From: Streptomyces sp. NRRL S-87
GTDB lineage: Bacteria; Actinomycetota; Actinomycetes; Streptomycetales; Streptomycetaceae
Direction of reading: 5' to 3'
Length of the DNA: 64,000 nucleotides
Assembly: GCF_000719335.1 (NCBI RefSeq)
Contig: NZ_JOGB01000037.1
Coordinates: 1 to 64,000 of the forward strand
The stretch's first letter is position 1. Each line of letters opens with the position of its first letter. Positions 42,403-51,258 of the stretch are shown in pieces. Both the position numbers and the translations under genes were made by a program. The notes beneath the pieces were generated by a model. It saw only the letters and a program-made list of their open reading frames with translations. It was not told the DNA's origin and ran no database searches.

Positions 42403-42597
42403 GTGGCACTCTCGATTTCGGCGGTGGTGCTGCTGGCGATCATCGTCTTCCTGCTGGTCCGCAAGTCGGGCCTGAAGGCGGGTCACGCATTCGTCTGCAT
42501 GCTCCTCGGGTTCTACCTCGCCAGCTCCACCATCGCCCCGACCGTCCGCGAACTCACCACGAACGTGGCGGGCATGATCAGCGGCCTGAAGTTCTGA
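42403..42597 (+). CDS. small membrane protein
   Basis: 64 residues from GTG with GGAGGTGA 6 nt upstream. Two hydrophobic helices, LSISAVVLLAIIVFLLV and GHAFVCMLLGFYLASSTIA, joined by a short basic loop (RKSGLKAGH), so both ends probably face the same side. I recall similar ~65-residue proteins beside mshB in other Streptomyces, with no assigned role. 24 nt before mshB. Confidence 0.75.
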   Translation: MALSISAVVLLAIIVFLLVRKSGLKAGHAFVCMLLGFYLASSTIAPTVRELTTNVAGMISGLKF

Positions 42598-42608
42598 GGT
42601 CCGCCTCG

Positions 42609-42614
42609 TAGGCT
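42609..42614 (+). promoter_or_regulatory. -10 element for leaderless mshB
   Basis: TAGGCT, 7 nt before the mshB ATG, which has no RBS. The spacing puts transcription start at or next to the ATG. Confidence 0.45.
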
Positions 42615-42621
42615 GTTCTCC

Positions 42622-43515
42622 ATGAACGGTCTTCCCGCCCGGCGCATGCTGCTGGTGCACGCGCACCCCGACGACGAGTCGATCAACAACGGCGTCACCA
42701 TGGCCAAGTACGCGGCCGAAGGCGCGCACGTCGCGCTGGTGACCTGCACCCTGGGCGAGGAGGGCGAGGTCATCCCGGCCGAGCTGGCCCACCTGGCGGC
42801 CGACCGGGACGACACCCTCGGCGCGCACCGGGTCGGCGAACTGGCCGCGGCCATGGCCGAACTCGGCGTCACCGACCACGGCTTCCTGGGCGGGCCGGGG
42901 CGCTTCCGCGACTCCGGGATGATGGGCGTCGCGCAGAACCGGCGCCCCGGTGCGTTCTGGAACACCGACGTGGACGACGCCGCCCCGTACCTCGTCGAGG
43001 TGATCCGCCGGATCCGCCCCCAGGTGCTCGTCACGTACGACCCCCACGGCGGCTACGGCCACCCCGACCACATCCAGGCGCACCGCGTCGCCATGCGCGC
43101 GGCGGAACTCGCCGCCGAGAAGGCCTTCCGGCGCGACCTGGGGGAGGCGCACGAGATCGCCAAGATCTACTGGAACCGCATTCCGCGCTCCGTGGTCGAG
43201 GCCGGCTTCGAGCGGTTGCGGGCAAAGGGTCAGGAATCCCCTATGCCGGGCATCGCGGCCGTGGAGGACGTACCGGGAGTCGTGGACGACGACCGCATCA
43301 CCGCCGAGATCGGGGGCGCGCAGTACGGCGCCGCCAAGGCGGCCGCCATGCGCGCGCACGGCACGCAGATCGCCGTCGACGGCCCCTTCTTCGCGCTCTC
43401 CAACGACCTGCTCCAGCCGCTGTTCACCACCGAGTTCTACGAGCTCGCCGTCGGGCGCTCCGGCGCGCCGGCCGGCGAGCGGGAGCAGGACCTGTTCGCG
43501 GGGGTGGACGCGTGA
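42622..43515 (+). CDS. mshB: mycothiol biosynthesis deacetylase MshB
   Basis: 297 residues from ATG. LmbE/PIG-L family zinc deacetylase that removes acetate from GlcNAc-inositol in mycothiol synthesis. Zinc-site motif AHPDDE (14-19; His15 and Asp18) and third ligand in [12 protein letters not shown], with [15 protein letters not shown] typical of MshB. C-terminus [20 protein letters not shown] is also MshB-like. Length normal. No Shine-Dalgarno, but TAGGCT 7 nt upstream suggests a leaderless transcript. The next gene overlaps by 4 nt. Confidence 0.93.
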   Translation: MNGLPARRMLLVHAHPDDESINNGVTMAKYAAEGAHVALVTCTLGEEGEVIPAELAHLAADRDDTLGAHRVGELAAAMAELGVTDHGFLGGPGRFRDSGMMGVAQNRRPGAFWNTDVDDAAPYLVEVIRRIRPQVLVTYDPHGGYGHPDHIQAHRVAMRAAELAAEKAFRRDLGEAHEIAKIYWNRIPRSVVEAGFERLRAKGQESPMPGIAAVEDVPGVVDDDRITAEIGGAQYGAAKAAAMRAHGTQIAVDGPFFALSNDLLQPLFTTEFYELAVGRSGAPAGEREQDLFAGVDA

Positions 43516-43958
43516 GCGGCGGTGGGCGGGCGCGGGCGGGCAGCGGCACGGCCGGCTCCGCGGGTGCGTCCGGCGGGCCCCGGGCGGGCGGTCAGGGGTG
43601 GGCGGCGCCCATCGGCCCCCTCCGCATCCTCCTCGCCCTGGGGCTGCTCGTCCTGGGCGCGCTCGTCGGGATCGCCGGCGCCCTCGTCGTCGAGGCCTGG
43701 CCCCCCGGCGGTCTGGTGCTCGCCCTGCTCGCAAGCCTCGGCTGCTTCATGGGCGCCCGGATCGCCACCGGCGGTGCGCTCGGCGTCGGCGCGGCGGCCA
43801 CCGGATGGCTGATCGCGTTCATGTGGCTGTCCGCGCCCCGTGCGGAAGGTGACACCGTGTTCGTTGCCGGAATCAGCACGTATGTGTACATGGTGGGTGG
43901 AATCGTCGCCGCTGTGATCTGCGCCACCCTGCGCGGTACGGTCCACCGTCGGGTTTGA
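43512..43958 (+). CDS. membrane protein downstream of mshB (DUF6113-like)
   Basis: 148 residues from a GTG overlapping the mshB stop (GTGA). A Gly/Ala-rich N-tail (~34 residues) is followed by four hydrophobic segments: [51 protein letters not shown] and [18 protein letters not shown]. The arrangement and its position after mshB match a conserved Streptomyces membrane family that I recall as DUF6113. Function unknown; coupling suggests co-expression with mycothiol synthesis. Confidence 0.8.
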   Translation: MSGGGRARAGSGTAGSAGASGGPRAGGQGWAAPIGPLRILLALGLLVLGALVGIAGALVVEAWPPGGLVLALLASLGCFMGARIATGGALGVGAAATGWLIAFMWLSAPRAEGDTVFVAGISTYVYMVGGIVAAVICATLRGTVHRRV

Positions 43959-44176
43959 GCCGTCCGAACCGGCAGATGACGTGGCGTTCGGGCCGACGCC
44001 GGGTCCGCGTGCGGGGGTTGCGGAGCGCGCCCCCGTGCGCCCCTCCGGCCACCAAGCGGAACCGGGCTTCACCCAGGGGTCAGTTGCGTTCGCGCAGCGG
44101 CCAGTATGGTGGACCGCGCCGCCGAGCTGCCCGCGCACGGTATGACGGGCGGCGGAGCAAACCGGGAGAACCTGCC

Positions 44177-46567
44177 TTGAGTCGTGAAACTGACAGTTCG
44201 TCCTCCGGGCCCCCGGGCCGCGGCGGAGCCGCCTACCCGTCGGGTACGCCGCCGTACGGATCCCGCCAGTACGCGTCCACGGACACCGGATCCCGCGATC
44301 CGGAGGAGCAAACGATGACTTCGAAGCCCGCGCCGTCCTCCCAGGACGCGGACGAGCCCAAGACCGAGACCACGCTGACCACCCGGATCCGCATCAACAT
44401 CCCGGGTTCGCGTCCGATCCCGCCCGTGGTGGTCCGCAAGCCCGTCTCGTCCGATTCCGCCACCACGGACCCGGAACCGGCCGCTGCCTCTGACGCGTCC
44501 ATGCCCGAGGAGTCCACCGCGGCCCCGGCCCCGGCCGCCGAGCCGAAGGCCGAGGCCAGCGGCTGGTTCGCCCCGCGCAAGAACCTGGGCCAGGCCCCGG
44601 TGCGGCGCCCCGCCCTTCCGGGCCCGGGCGCCGGCCCCGCTGCCACGCCCCCTGCGGGGGGCGCTGACAACGGGGGAGAGGACATGAACGGATCGGCACC
44701 GGGCGGCCAACGCCCTGGAGCCCCGCGCGCGAGCCTGCCGCAGCGCCCCGTCGGGCGCGCGGGCGCGCCCGGGGCGCCCCGCACGGGCGCGGCCGGCGGC
44801 TTCGGCGCCGGCAGCCCCGGCGCGGGCACCGCGGCGGGCCCGGCGGGCGCCGCGGGCAACGGCTTCGCGCCCGGCGCACCGGGTCCCGCGGCACCCGGCC
44901 CCGGCGCACCGGCGGGCCGACTGCCCGTGCGCGGCCCCGGCGGCCCGGCCGCCGGCCCCGGCGCGCGCGGTGGCGCCCCCGGACGCCTCGGCCCGGGCGG
45001 TCGTCCCGGCGCCCCGGCGGGCCCGGGCGCTCCCGCGGCTCCCGGCAACGACTTCGCGCCCGGCGGCCCCGCTGCCGGCATGCCCCAGCCCGGTGGGAAC
45101 TTCGGCCCCGGCGGCCCCGGTGCTCCGGGCGTCCCGGGTGCTCCCGGCGTCCCCGCCGGTCCGGGCATGCCCGGCGGTCCGGGTGCCCCCGCGGGTCCGG
45201 GCGGCTTCGTACCCGGTGGCCCCGGTGCTCCGGGAGTGCCGGGTGCCCCGAGCGCCCCGGCCGGTCCCGGCGCCGACTTCGGCCCCGGTGGCGACTTCGG
45301 CCCCGGCCGCGGTGCCGGCGCCCCGCTGAACGGGGCCGGCCCCGCCGGCCCCACCACGGGTCCCGGGTACGGCACGATGCCGGTCGCCCCCCGTGTCGAG
45401 GACGAGGCCGCGGCGTACGGCTCGCAGTGGCCCGGCCCGGAGTTCGCCGACGACGCGCCCACCAGTGCCCTTCCGACGGTCCCGCCGCCGGGACCGCAGG
45501 GCCCCCGGCCGGGGGTCCCGCAGGCGGTCCCGCAGTCCGGTCCCGACGTGGACAACCCCGCCCTGACGACGCCCGGGCAGCCGCCCCGGCGCCCGATGCC
45601 CAAGGCCAAGAAGGCGGCGGCGGCCCGCAAGGGCGGCTCCAAGATCGTGCTGGCCTGCTCCGGCGTGGTGGCCCTGCTCGGCGTCGCGTACGGCGCCGGC
45701 CTGCTGCTCAACCACTCCGACGTGCCCAAGGGCACCACGGTGCTCGGCGTCGACATCGGCGGCACCAAGGAGGAGGCGCTCGGCCGTCTCGACGAGGCCT
45801 TCGGCACCCGTGCCACCACCCCGATCCGGCTCACGGTCGGCGGCAAGCAGGTCGAGCTCCGGCCCGAGCGGGCCGGCCTGACGCTCGACGCGCAGACCAC
45901 CGTCCGCAACGCCGAGGGCAGCGACTACAACCCGCTGTCCGTCATCGGCTCGCTGTTCGGCAACGACCGCGTCGCCGAGCCGGTCCTGCCGGTCGACGAC
46001 GAGAAGCTGCTGGCCGCCCTCACCGACCTCGCGGGCTCGGCCGGTTCCGTCGTCGAGGGCACGATCAAGTTCGAGCCGAACAAGGTGACGGCGGTCCCCG
46101 GCAAGGCCGGCACGACCCTCGACGTCGACAAGTCGGCCGCGGCCGTCAAGGCGGCGTTCCGGACCCAGTTGGAGACCGGCAAGGCCCCCGCCGTGGAGCT
46201 GCCCGTCACCACCAGGGAGCCGGTCGTCGACCAGGCCGAGCTGGACCGGATGATGGAGGCGTTCGCCAAGCCCGCCATGTCCGCCCAGGTGGTCATCAAG
46301 GCGGGCCCGAAGTCCATCCCGTTCGGCCCCGCCCGCTCCCTGCCCAAGATCCTCGGCGTCAAGGTCGTGGACGGGCACCTGGAGGAGACGTACGACCTGG
46401 AGGCCCTCAAGGAGCTGTACGGGGACACCTTCGACGGCGTCCTGATCACGCGCGCCGAAGGGAAGACCCCGGTCACCCCGCAGGACGTGGTGGTGGCGCT
46501 CCGCAAGGCCCTGCACGGCAAGACCGCAGCGGAGCGGGTCGGCGTCATCGAGACCGACCCGAGCTGA
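44177..46567 (+). CDS. membrane protein with collagen-like Gly/Pro region and peptidoglycan-binding-like domain
   Basis: 796 residues from a TTG with GGGAGAA 7 nt upstream. Residues 1-150 are disordered. Residues ~165-430 are extremely Gly/Pro/Ala-rich with runs such as PGAPGVPGAPGVPAGPGMPG, giving partial Gly-x-x periodicity. A basic stretch (KAKKAAAARKGGSK) and one helix at ~488-510 (IVLACSGVVALLGVAYGAGL) show the N-part is cytoplasmic. The extracellular C-part (PKGTTVLGVDIGGTKEEALG..., then IRLTVGGKQVELRPERAGLT) is the putative peptidoglycan-binding domain found in VanW/YoaR proteins, here twice. Likely an envelope protein; the start codon is less certain than the rest. Confidence 0.8.
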   Translation: MSRETDSSSSGPPGRGGAAYPSGTPPYGSRQYASTDTGSRDPEEQTMTSKPAPSSQDADEPKTETTLTTRIRINIPGSRPIPPVVVRKPVSSDSATTDPEPAAASDASMPEESTAAPAPAAEPKAEASGWFAPRKNLGQAPVRRPALPGPGAGPAATPPAGGADNGGEDMNGSAPGGQRPGAPRASLPQRPVGRAGAPGAPRTGAAGGFGAGSPGAGTAAGPAGAAGNGFAPGAPGPAAPGPGAPAGRLPVRGPGGPAAGPGARGGAPGRLGPGGRPGAPAGPGAPAAPGNDFAPGGPAAGMPQPGGNFGPGGPGAPGVPGAPGVPAGPGMPGGPGAPAGPGGFVPGGPGAPGVPGAPSAPAGPGADFGPGGDFGPGRGAGAPLNGAGPAGPTTGPGYGTMPVAPRVEDEAAAYGSQWPGPEFADDAPTSALPTVPPPGPQGPRPGVPQAVPQSGPDVDNPALTTPGQPPRRPMPKAKKAAAARKGGSKIVLACSGVVALLGVAYGAGLLLNHSDVPKGTTVLGVDIGGTKEEALGRLDEAFGTRATTPIRLTVGGKQVELRPERAGLTLDAQTTVRNAEGSDYNPLSVIGSLFGNDRVAEPVLPVDDEKLLAALTDLAGSAGSVVEGTIKFEPNKVTAVPGKAGTTLDVDKSAAAVKAAFRTQLETGKAPAVELPVTTREPVVDQAELDRMMEAFAKPAMSAQVVIKAGPKSIPFGPARSLPKILGVKVVDGHLEETYDLEALKELYGDTFDGVLITRAEGKTPVTPQDVVVALRKALHGKTAAERVGVIETDPS

Positions 46568-46570
46568 CCC

Positions 46571-46591
46571 ACGCACCACGCACCACGCACC
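46571..46591 (+). repeat. 7-nt tandem repeat, three copies
   Basis: ACGCACC three times directly after the stop of the preceding gene. Confidence 0.8.
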
Positions 46592-46641
46592 ACGGGGCGG
46601 CCCCCGCACGGCCACGGCCCACGGCCGCGCACCGTACGACA

Positions 46642-46670
46642 GAGCCCCCGCCGGCACCCGGCGGGGGCTC
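46642..46670 (+). terminator. terminator before ABC/two-component operon
   Basis: Perfect 13-bp stem (46642-46654 with 46658-46670), 3-nt loop, 75 nt after the preceding stop. Confidence 0.8.
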
Positions 46671-46701
46671 CGCCGTGCGCACCGGCAGGCCGTCACCCCG
46701 T

Positions 46702-46723
46702 CGGCATGACATCTGTCATGCCG
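46702..46723. promoter_or_regulatory. 22-bp perfect palindrome, probable response-regulator operator
   Basis: CGGCATGACA-TC-TGTCATGCCG: 10-bp arms, 2-nt centre, 55 nt before the ABC ATPase start. The operon behind it ends with a NarL-type response regulator, and autoregulation through such a palindrome is common, so I infer it is that regulator's site. Confidence 0.65.
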
Positions 46724-46778
46724 GACCGACGACGCCCGACACTGCCGCCGGGACCCCTCCGCGGGCGAGTCTTGGGCC

Positions 46779-47705
46779 ATGACGACGACGACCGTGAAGA
46801 GCACCGCCACCTCCGTGGTGCACTTCGAGAACGTGACCAAGAGTTACGGCCCCGTCCGCGCGGTCGACGGCCTCTCCCTCGAACTCCACGCAGGGGAGAC
46901 CGTCGCCCTGCTCGGCCCCAACGGCGCGGGCAAGTCCTCCACCCTGGACCTGCTGCTCGGCCTCCGCACCCCCGACTCCGGCACCGTCCGCCTCTTCGGC
47001 GGCACCCCCCAGCAGGCCATCTCCGGCGGCCGGGTCGGCGCCATGCTGCAGAGCGGCGGCCTCATGGAGGAGGTCACCGTCCGCGAACTGGTCTCCCTCG
47101 GCTGCTCGCTGCACCCGAAGGCGCACCCGGTCGACGAGGTGCTCGCCCGGGCCGGCGTCACCGAGATCGCCGACCGCCGGGTCGACAAGCTCTCCGGCGG
47201 CCAGGAGCAGCGCGTCCGCTTCGCCCTCGCCACCGCCGGGGCCAACGACCTGATCGTGCTCGACGAGCCGACCACGGGCATGGACGTCACCTCCCGGCAG
47301 GCCTTCTGGGCCACCATGCGGGAGCAGGCCGACCAGGGGCGCACGGTCCTCTTCGCCACCCACTACCTCGAGGAGGCGGACGCGATCGCCGACCGCGTCC
47401 TGGTCCTGCACCGCGGCCGGCTCCTCGCGGACGGCACCGCCGCCGAGATCAAGGCCCGCGCCGGCGCCCGCCGGATCTCCTTCGACCTGACCGACCCCGT
47501 CGACGAGGACGCCCTGCGCCGGCTGCCGTTCCTCACGCGGCTCGAGGTCAACGGCCGTACGGTCCGCCTGCAGTCCGCCGACGCGGACGCCACCGTGCAC
47601 GCCGTCTACGCCGCCGGCCTCTACCCCCGCAACCTGGAAGTCGCCGGGCTGGGCCTGGAGCAGGCCTTCATCGCCCTCACCGAGGCCGAGGAGGCCCGCT
47701 CATGA
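46779..47705 (+). CDS. ABC exporter ATPase (DrrA-like)
   Basis: 308 residues from ATG. Walker A GPNGAGKSS (residues ~47-55), Q-loop GAMLQSGGLMEEV, signature LSGGQEQRVRFAL, Walker B LIVLDEPTTGMD, H-loop FATHYLEEAD. The C-terminal ~80 residues form the extension seen in drug/lipid exporter ATPases of the CcmA/DrrA group. Pairs with the permease in the next gene (4-nt overlap). Probably exports a toxic compound or lipid sensed by the two-component system in the same operon. Confidence 0.92.
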   Translation: MTTTTVKSTATSVVHFENVTKSYGPVRAVDGLSLELHAGETVALLGPNGAGKSSTLDLLLGLRTPDSGTVRLFGGTPQQAISGGRVGAMLQSGGLMEEVTVRELVSLGCSLHPKAHPVDEVLARAGVTEIADRRVDKLSGGQEQRVRFALATAGANDLIVLDEPTTGMDVTSRQAFWATMREQADQGRTVLFATHYLEEADAIADRVLVLHRGRLLADGTAAEIKARAGARRISFDLTDPVDEDALRRLPFLTRLEVNGRTVRLQSADADATVHAVYAAGLYPRNLEVAGLGLEQAFIALTEAEEARS

Positions 47706-48445
47706 GCACCGCACTGGTCCGCCTGGAGATCACCCGGGCGCTGCGCAACAAGAAGTTCCTGTTCTTCACCGTCATCTACCCGGCGGCGCTGTTCCTGATG
47801 ATCGGCGGCACCCAGAACGGCAAGATCCCGGTCTTCGGCACCGAGCTCACCATGGCCGCCTTCTACATGGTCGCCATGGCCTCGTTCGGCGCCCTGACCG
47901 CGGTCCTGATGGGCAACAGCGAGCGCATCGCCAAGGAGCGCGAGAAGGGCTGGGTCCGCCAGCTCCGGCTGACCGCCCTGCCCGGTCGCGGCTACGTCCT
48001 GGCGAAGATCGCCAGTGCGGCCGTGGTGAGCCTGCCGTCCATCGTGGTGGTCTTCGTCGTGGCGGCCGCCGTCAAGGGCGTCCGCTTCGACGCCTGGCAG
48101 TGGTTCGCCCTCACCGGTGCCATCTGGGCCGGCAGCCTGGTCTTCGCCGCCCTCGGCGTGGCCATCGGCTACCTGGTCAGCGGCGACACCGCCCGTCCCG
48201 TCACGATGATCATCTACTTCGGCCTGTCGATCCTCGGCGGCCTGTGGATGCCCACCACGGTCTACCCGCAGTGGCTCCAGGACATCGCCGAGTGGCTCCC
48301 CACGCACGCCTACGCCGCGCTCGGCCAGGCGATCGAGCTCGGCGACGCCCCGCACGCCAAGGACGTCGCGGTCCTCGCCGTGTACTTCGTCCTCTTCGCC
48401 GGTGGTGCCGCATGGCTCTACCGCAAGGACACACTGAAGGCATGA
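47702..48445 (+). CDS. ABC-2 type permease
   Basis: 247 residues from ATG overlapping the ATPase stop (ATGA). Six hydrophobic segments typical of ABC-2 exporters: FLFFTVIYPAALFLMIGG, AAFYMVAMASFGALTAVLM, AAVVSLPSIVVVFVVAAAV, FALTGAIWAGSLVFAALGVA, VTMIIYFGLSILGGLWMP (the conserved GGLWMPxxxxP element) and VLAVYFVLFAGGAAWLY. Works with the DrrA-like ATPase. The next gene also starts with a 4-nt overlap. Confidence 0.92.
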   Translation: MSTALVRLEITRALRNKKFLFFTVIYPAALFLMIGGTQNGKIPVFGTELTMAAFYMVAMASFGALTAVLMGNSERIAKEREKGWVRQLRLTALPGRGYVLAKIASAAVVSLPSIVVVFVVAAAVKGVRFDAWQWFALTGAIWAGSLVFAALGVAIGYLVSGDTARPVTMIIYFGLSILGGLWMPTTVYPQWLQDIAEWLPTHAYAALGQAIELGDAPHAKDVAVLAVYFVLFAGGAAWLYRKDTLKA

Positions 48446-49641
48446 CGGTGGACACCGCACGGGACCGGGCCGGCGCCCTCGAGGGCGCCGGCCTCGTCCG
48501 CATCGGAGAACGCCCCGTGGGGCGACGGCAGACGGTCGTGAAGTCCCTGTGGATCGGCATCTGGCTGCTGTACCTCAGCGCGCCGGTCGACGACATGATC
48601 AGCGGCGGCCACGGGCCCGGGGCGGTGACGCTCGGGGCGCTCGGCCTGGCGGCCTTCGTCGCCTGGTACCTGGTGCTCGTCTTCCGTACCGTGCGGCAGT
48701 TCGCGCCGCGGCGGGTGCTGCTCTCGCTCGCCGTCATGGCCGTGCAGGCCGGCGTGCTGTCCCTGGCCCTCGGCCGCGAGTGGCTGGTGCTCTTCGTGTA
48801 CGTGGCCATCGCCTCCGGCGCCGCGCTGCCCCCGCGGTACTCCCGCTGGACGGTGCCCGGCGCCACCGCCCTGCTCGCCGTCACCGCGACGGCGGTGCCC
48901 GGCGGTGTCGAGTACCTGGTGGGACTGGTGGTGCCGGCTCTGCTCGGCGGCTTCGCGATGGTCGCCATCCGGAAGATGATCCAGACCACGGTCGAGCTGC
49001 GGGAGGCCCGGGCCACCGTCGCCGCCCTCGCGGCCAACGAGGAGCGGCTGCGGCTGGCCCGGGACCTCCATGACCTGCTCGGCCACTCGCTCTCACTCAT
49101 CACGCTCAAGAGCGAGCTCGCCGGCCGCATGCTGCCCGACCACCCGGAGAAGGCCGCCCAGCAGGTGGCCGACATCGAGAAGGTCAGCCGGCAGGCGCTG
49201 GTCGACGTGCGGGAGGCCGTCAGCGGCTACCGACGGCCGACCCTGACCGCCGAGCTCGCGGGCGCCCGCACGGCACTGACGGCAGCCGGCATCGCGGCCG
49301 CGGTGCCGCTGGACCCGACGCTGCCCGAGCTGCCCGAGGAGGCGGAGTCGGCCCTGGCGTGGGCGCTGCGGGAGGCCGTCACCAACGTCGTACGGCACAG
49401 CGGCGCGCGCCGCTGCACCGTCGAGCTGGTGGCCCGGCAGACCCTCGACGGCCCCGAGGTGGAGCTGTCGGTGCGCGACGACGGCGCCGGTGGCGGACCG
49501 GTGCAGCCCGGCAACGGCCTGCACGGCCTGACGGAGCGTCTGGCGGCGGTCGGAGGGCGGCTGTCGGCGGCCCCGGCGACCGGCGGGTTCACCCTCGCGG
49601 CCCGGGTCCCGCTGCCGCAGCCCCTAGGATCGGACGCATGA
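48442..49641 (+). CDS. sensor histidine kinase, NarL-associated (DesK/HisKA_3 type)
   Basis: 399 residues from ATG (ATGA overlap). Five or six membrane helices between ~33 and ~172 without a large extracellular loop, suggesting sensing within or near the membrane. HisKA_3 phosphoacceptor RDLHDLLGHSLSLI with His210; ATPase domain with N-box ALREAVTNVVRHSGA and G-box VRDDGAGGG...GNGLHGLTERL. A hydrophobic-sensor kinase beside an ABC exporter is the YvfTU/DesKR-type detoxification arrangement. Partner is the next gene. Confidence 0.92.
   Translation: MTVDTARDRAGALEGAGLVRIGERPVGRRQTVVKSLWIGIWLLYLSAPVDDMISGGHGPGAVTLGALGLAAFVAWYLVLVFRTVRQFAPRRVLLSLAVMAVQAGVLSLALGREWLVLFVYVAIASGAALPPRYSRWTVPGATALLAVTATAVPGGVEYLVGLVVPALLGGFAMVAIRKMIQTTVELREARATVAALAANEERLRLARDLHDLLGHSLSLITLKSELAGRMLPDHPEKAAQQVADIEKVSRQALVDVREAVSGYRRPTLTAELAGARTALTAAGIAAAVPLDPTLPELPEEAESALAWALREAVTNVVRHSGARRCTVELVARQTLDGPEVELSVRDDGAGGGPVQPGNGLHGLTERLAAVGGRLSAAPATGGFTLAARVPLPQPLGSDA
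49625..49630 (+). promoter_or_regulatory. internal -10 element for leaderless response-regulator gene
   Basis: TAGGAT inside the end of the kinase gene, 7 nt before the regulator ATG, which lacks an RBS. Allows separate expression of the regulator. Confidence 0.35.
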
Positions 49642-50258
49642 CCGGCACCACCCCGATCCGTGTCCTCCTGGCCGAGGACCAGTCGATGGTGCGCGAGGCG
49701 CTGGCCGCCCTGCTCGGGCTGGAGCCCGACATCGAGGTCGTGGCCCAGGTGGCGCGCGGCGACGAGGTGCTGGCGGCGGCTCGCGGCCACGACGTGAACG
49801 TGGCACTGCTCGACATCGAGATGCCGGGCCGCACCGGCATCGAGGCGGCCGCCGAGCTGCACGCCGCGCTGCCGGGGCTGAAGATCGTGGTCCTGACGAC
49901 GTTCGGGCGCCCCGGCTACCTGCGCGGCGCGATGGAGGCGGGTGCCTCTGCGTTCCTCGTCAAGGACGCCCCGGCCGCCCAGCTCGCGGACGCCGTGCGC
50001 AAGGTCCTGGCGGGGGAGCGGGTCATCGACCCGACCCTCGCCGCCGCCGCCCTCGCGGAGGGCGCGAACCCCCTGACCGACCGCGAGCGCGAGGTGCTGC
50101 GGGCGGCCGGCGACGGGGCGAGCAACGCGGAACTCGCCGCCGCCCTGCACCTGTCGCAGGGCACGGTGCGCAACTACCTGTCGACGGCCATCCAGAAGCT
50201 CGCCGTGCGCAACCGGGCCGAGGCGGTGCGCATGGCCCGCGAGAAGGGCTGGCTCTGA
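49638..50258 (+). CDS. NarL/FixJ-family response regulator
   Basis: 206 residues from ATG overlapping the kinase stop by 4 nt. Receiver domain: acidic pair in LLAEDQSMV, phosphoacceptor Asp59 (LLDIEMPG), Lys in AFLVKDAP near 109. LuxR-type HTH ~143-204: LTDREREVLRAAGDGASNAELAAALHLSQGTVRNYLSTAIQKL. Expected to bind the 22-bp palindrome at 46702-46723 and control the exporter operon. Confidence 0.93.
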   Translation: MTGTTPIRVLLAEDQSMVREALAALLGLEPDIEVVAQVARGDEVLAAARGHDVNVALLDIEMPGRTGIEAAAELHAALPGLKIVVLTTFGRPGYLRGAMEAGASAFLVKDAPAAQLADAVRKVLAGERVIDPTLAAAALAEGANPLTDREREVLRAAGDGASNAELAAALHLSQGTVRNYLSTAIQKLAVRNRAEAVRMAREKGWL

Positions 50259-50337
50259 GGGACGCCCCCTGGCCGAGCGGCGGTTTCTGGTCGTAGGCGC
50301 CGGAATGCGGCAGATCCAACGCCGTGGGACAGCGCCG

Positions 50338-51189
50338 TCACGTGCCCGACGGCCGCGGCTGCTCCGGCGGAACCGAGCTCTCGGCAACGGCCATCCACTG
50401 GTCCAGGTCGGCCTGGGTGAACTCCGGCCACGGTGGCATTCCGGGGAGCTGGCGGAGGAGGTCGTAGGCCTCGGGGATCTGGGGGCCGCGGAGGACCGGG
50501 CAGTGGCAGCCGGCGATGACCTCGGCGTTCAGGTGCTGGAATTCGGTGACGACCGTGCCGAACTTCTGAGTGTCCAGCAGGGCGACCCAGGGGGAGACCA
50601 GGCGTCCGCCGAAGAACTGGCCGTCGCGGAATTCGTCCGGCGACATCGCCGCTGTTTCGGGGATGGGGGTCGGCACGTTCGTGGCGAAGGTGTCGACGGC
50701 CCACAGGACATCGGTCCTCGGGTCGAAGAGGGCGCGGGTCGTGGGGTTGTCGTACAGGGGCGGCCGCTTGGCGACCAGGGTGCGGTCGCCCACGTCGATC
50801 GTGTCGCCGTCGGTCATGAAGCGGCACCGGTTGATGGGAGTCTCCCACTCCTCGGCCATGCGGCCGATGGAGAACCACGTCGTCAGCAGGGTCGCGTTCG
50901 GGCATGCCGCGAGGACCGCGAGGAGATTGCCGGCGTGGTCGCGGTCGTCGTGGGTGAGGAAGATCCACCGTACGTCCAGGGGATCCACGACGGACCAGGC
51001 CGCCTCCAGCCACTGGGAGCGCACCGCGGGCGCCCCGGTGTCCACGAGGACCGGTTCGGCTCCCCGGATCACCATCGAGTTCATCGGGAAGTGGCCGACC
51101 GGCGGGGCCTCGAGGGCCCACGGGATGACGAAGGTCTCCTCGGCGATCTTGTAGGGCTGCAGAAGGTCGAAACTTTCCAGGGTTGTCAT
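50338..51189 (-). CDS. MBL-fold metallohydrolase-like protein
   Basis: 283 residues from ATG with GGGAGA 8 nt upstream. Metallo-beta-lactamase fold with motif LTHDDRDHAGN: the usual HxHxDH reads HxDxDH-like (His-Asp-Asp-Arg-Asp-His), so one histidine ligand is replaced by Asp, similar in spirit to the H-x-E-x-D-H of flavodiiron oxygen reductases. Later metal-site candidates are in WAVDTFATN and AGCHCPVLRG. There is no flavodoxin domain. Follows the epoxide-hydrolase-like gene on the same strand (69-nt gap) and may be in its operon. Substrate unknown. Confidence 0.75.
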   Translation of the reverse strand: MTTLESFDLLQPYKIAEETFVIPWALEAPPVGHFPMNSMVIRGAEPVLVDTGAPAVRSQWLEAAWSVVDPLDVRWIFLTHDDRDHAGNLLAVLAACPNATLLTTWFSIGRMAEEWETPINRCRFMTDGDTIDVGDRTLVAKRPPLYDNPTTRALFDPRTDVLWAVDTFATNVPTPIPETAAMSPDEFRDGQFFGGRLVSPWVALLDTQKFGTVVTEFQHLNAEVIAGCHCPVLRGPQIPEAYDLLRQLPGMPPWPEFTQADLDQWMAVAESSVPPEQPRPSGT

Positions 51190-51258
51190 CGCCGGTCTCC
51201 CTAGGGCGGAGTCGCCGCAGCGTCCATGCATCCAGTGCAGCCCCGTGCCGGTCTGACG

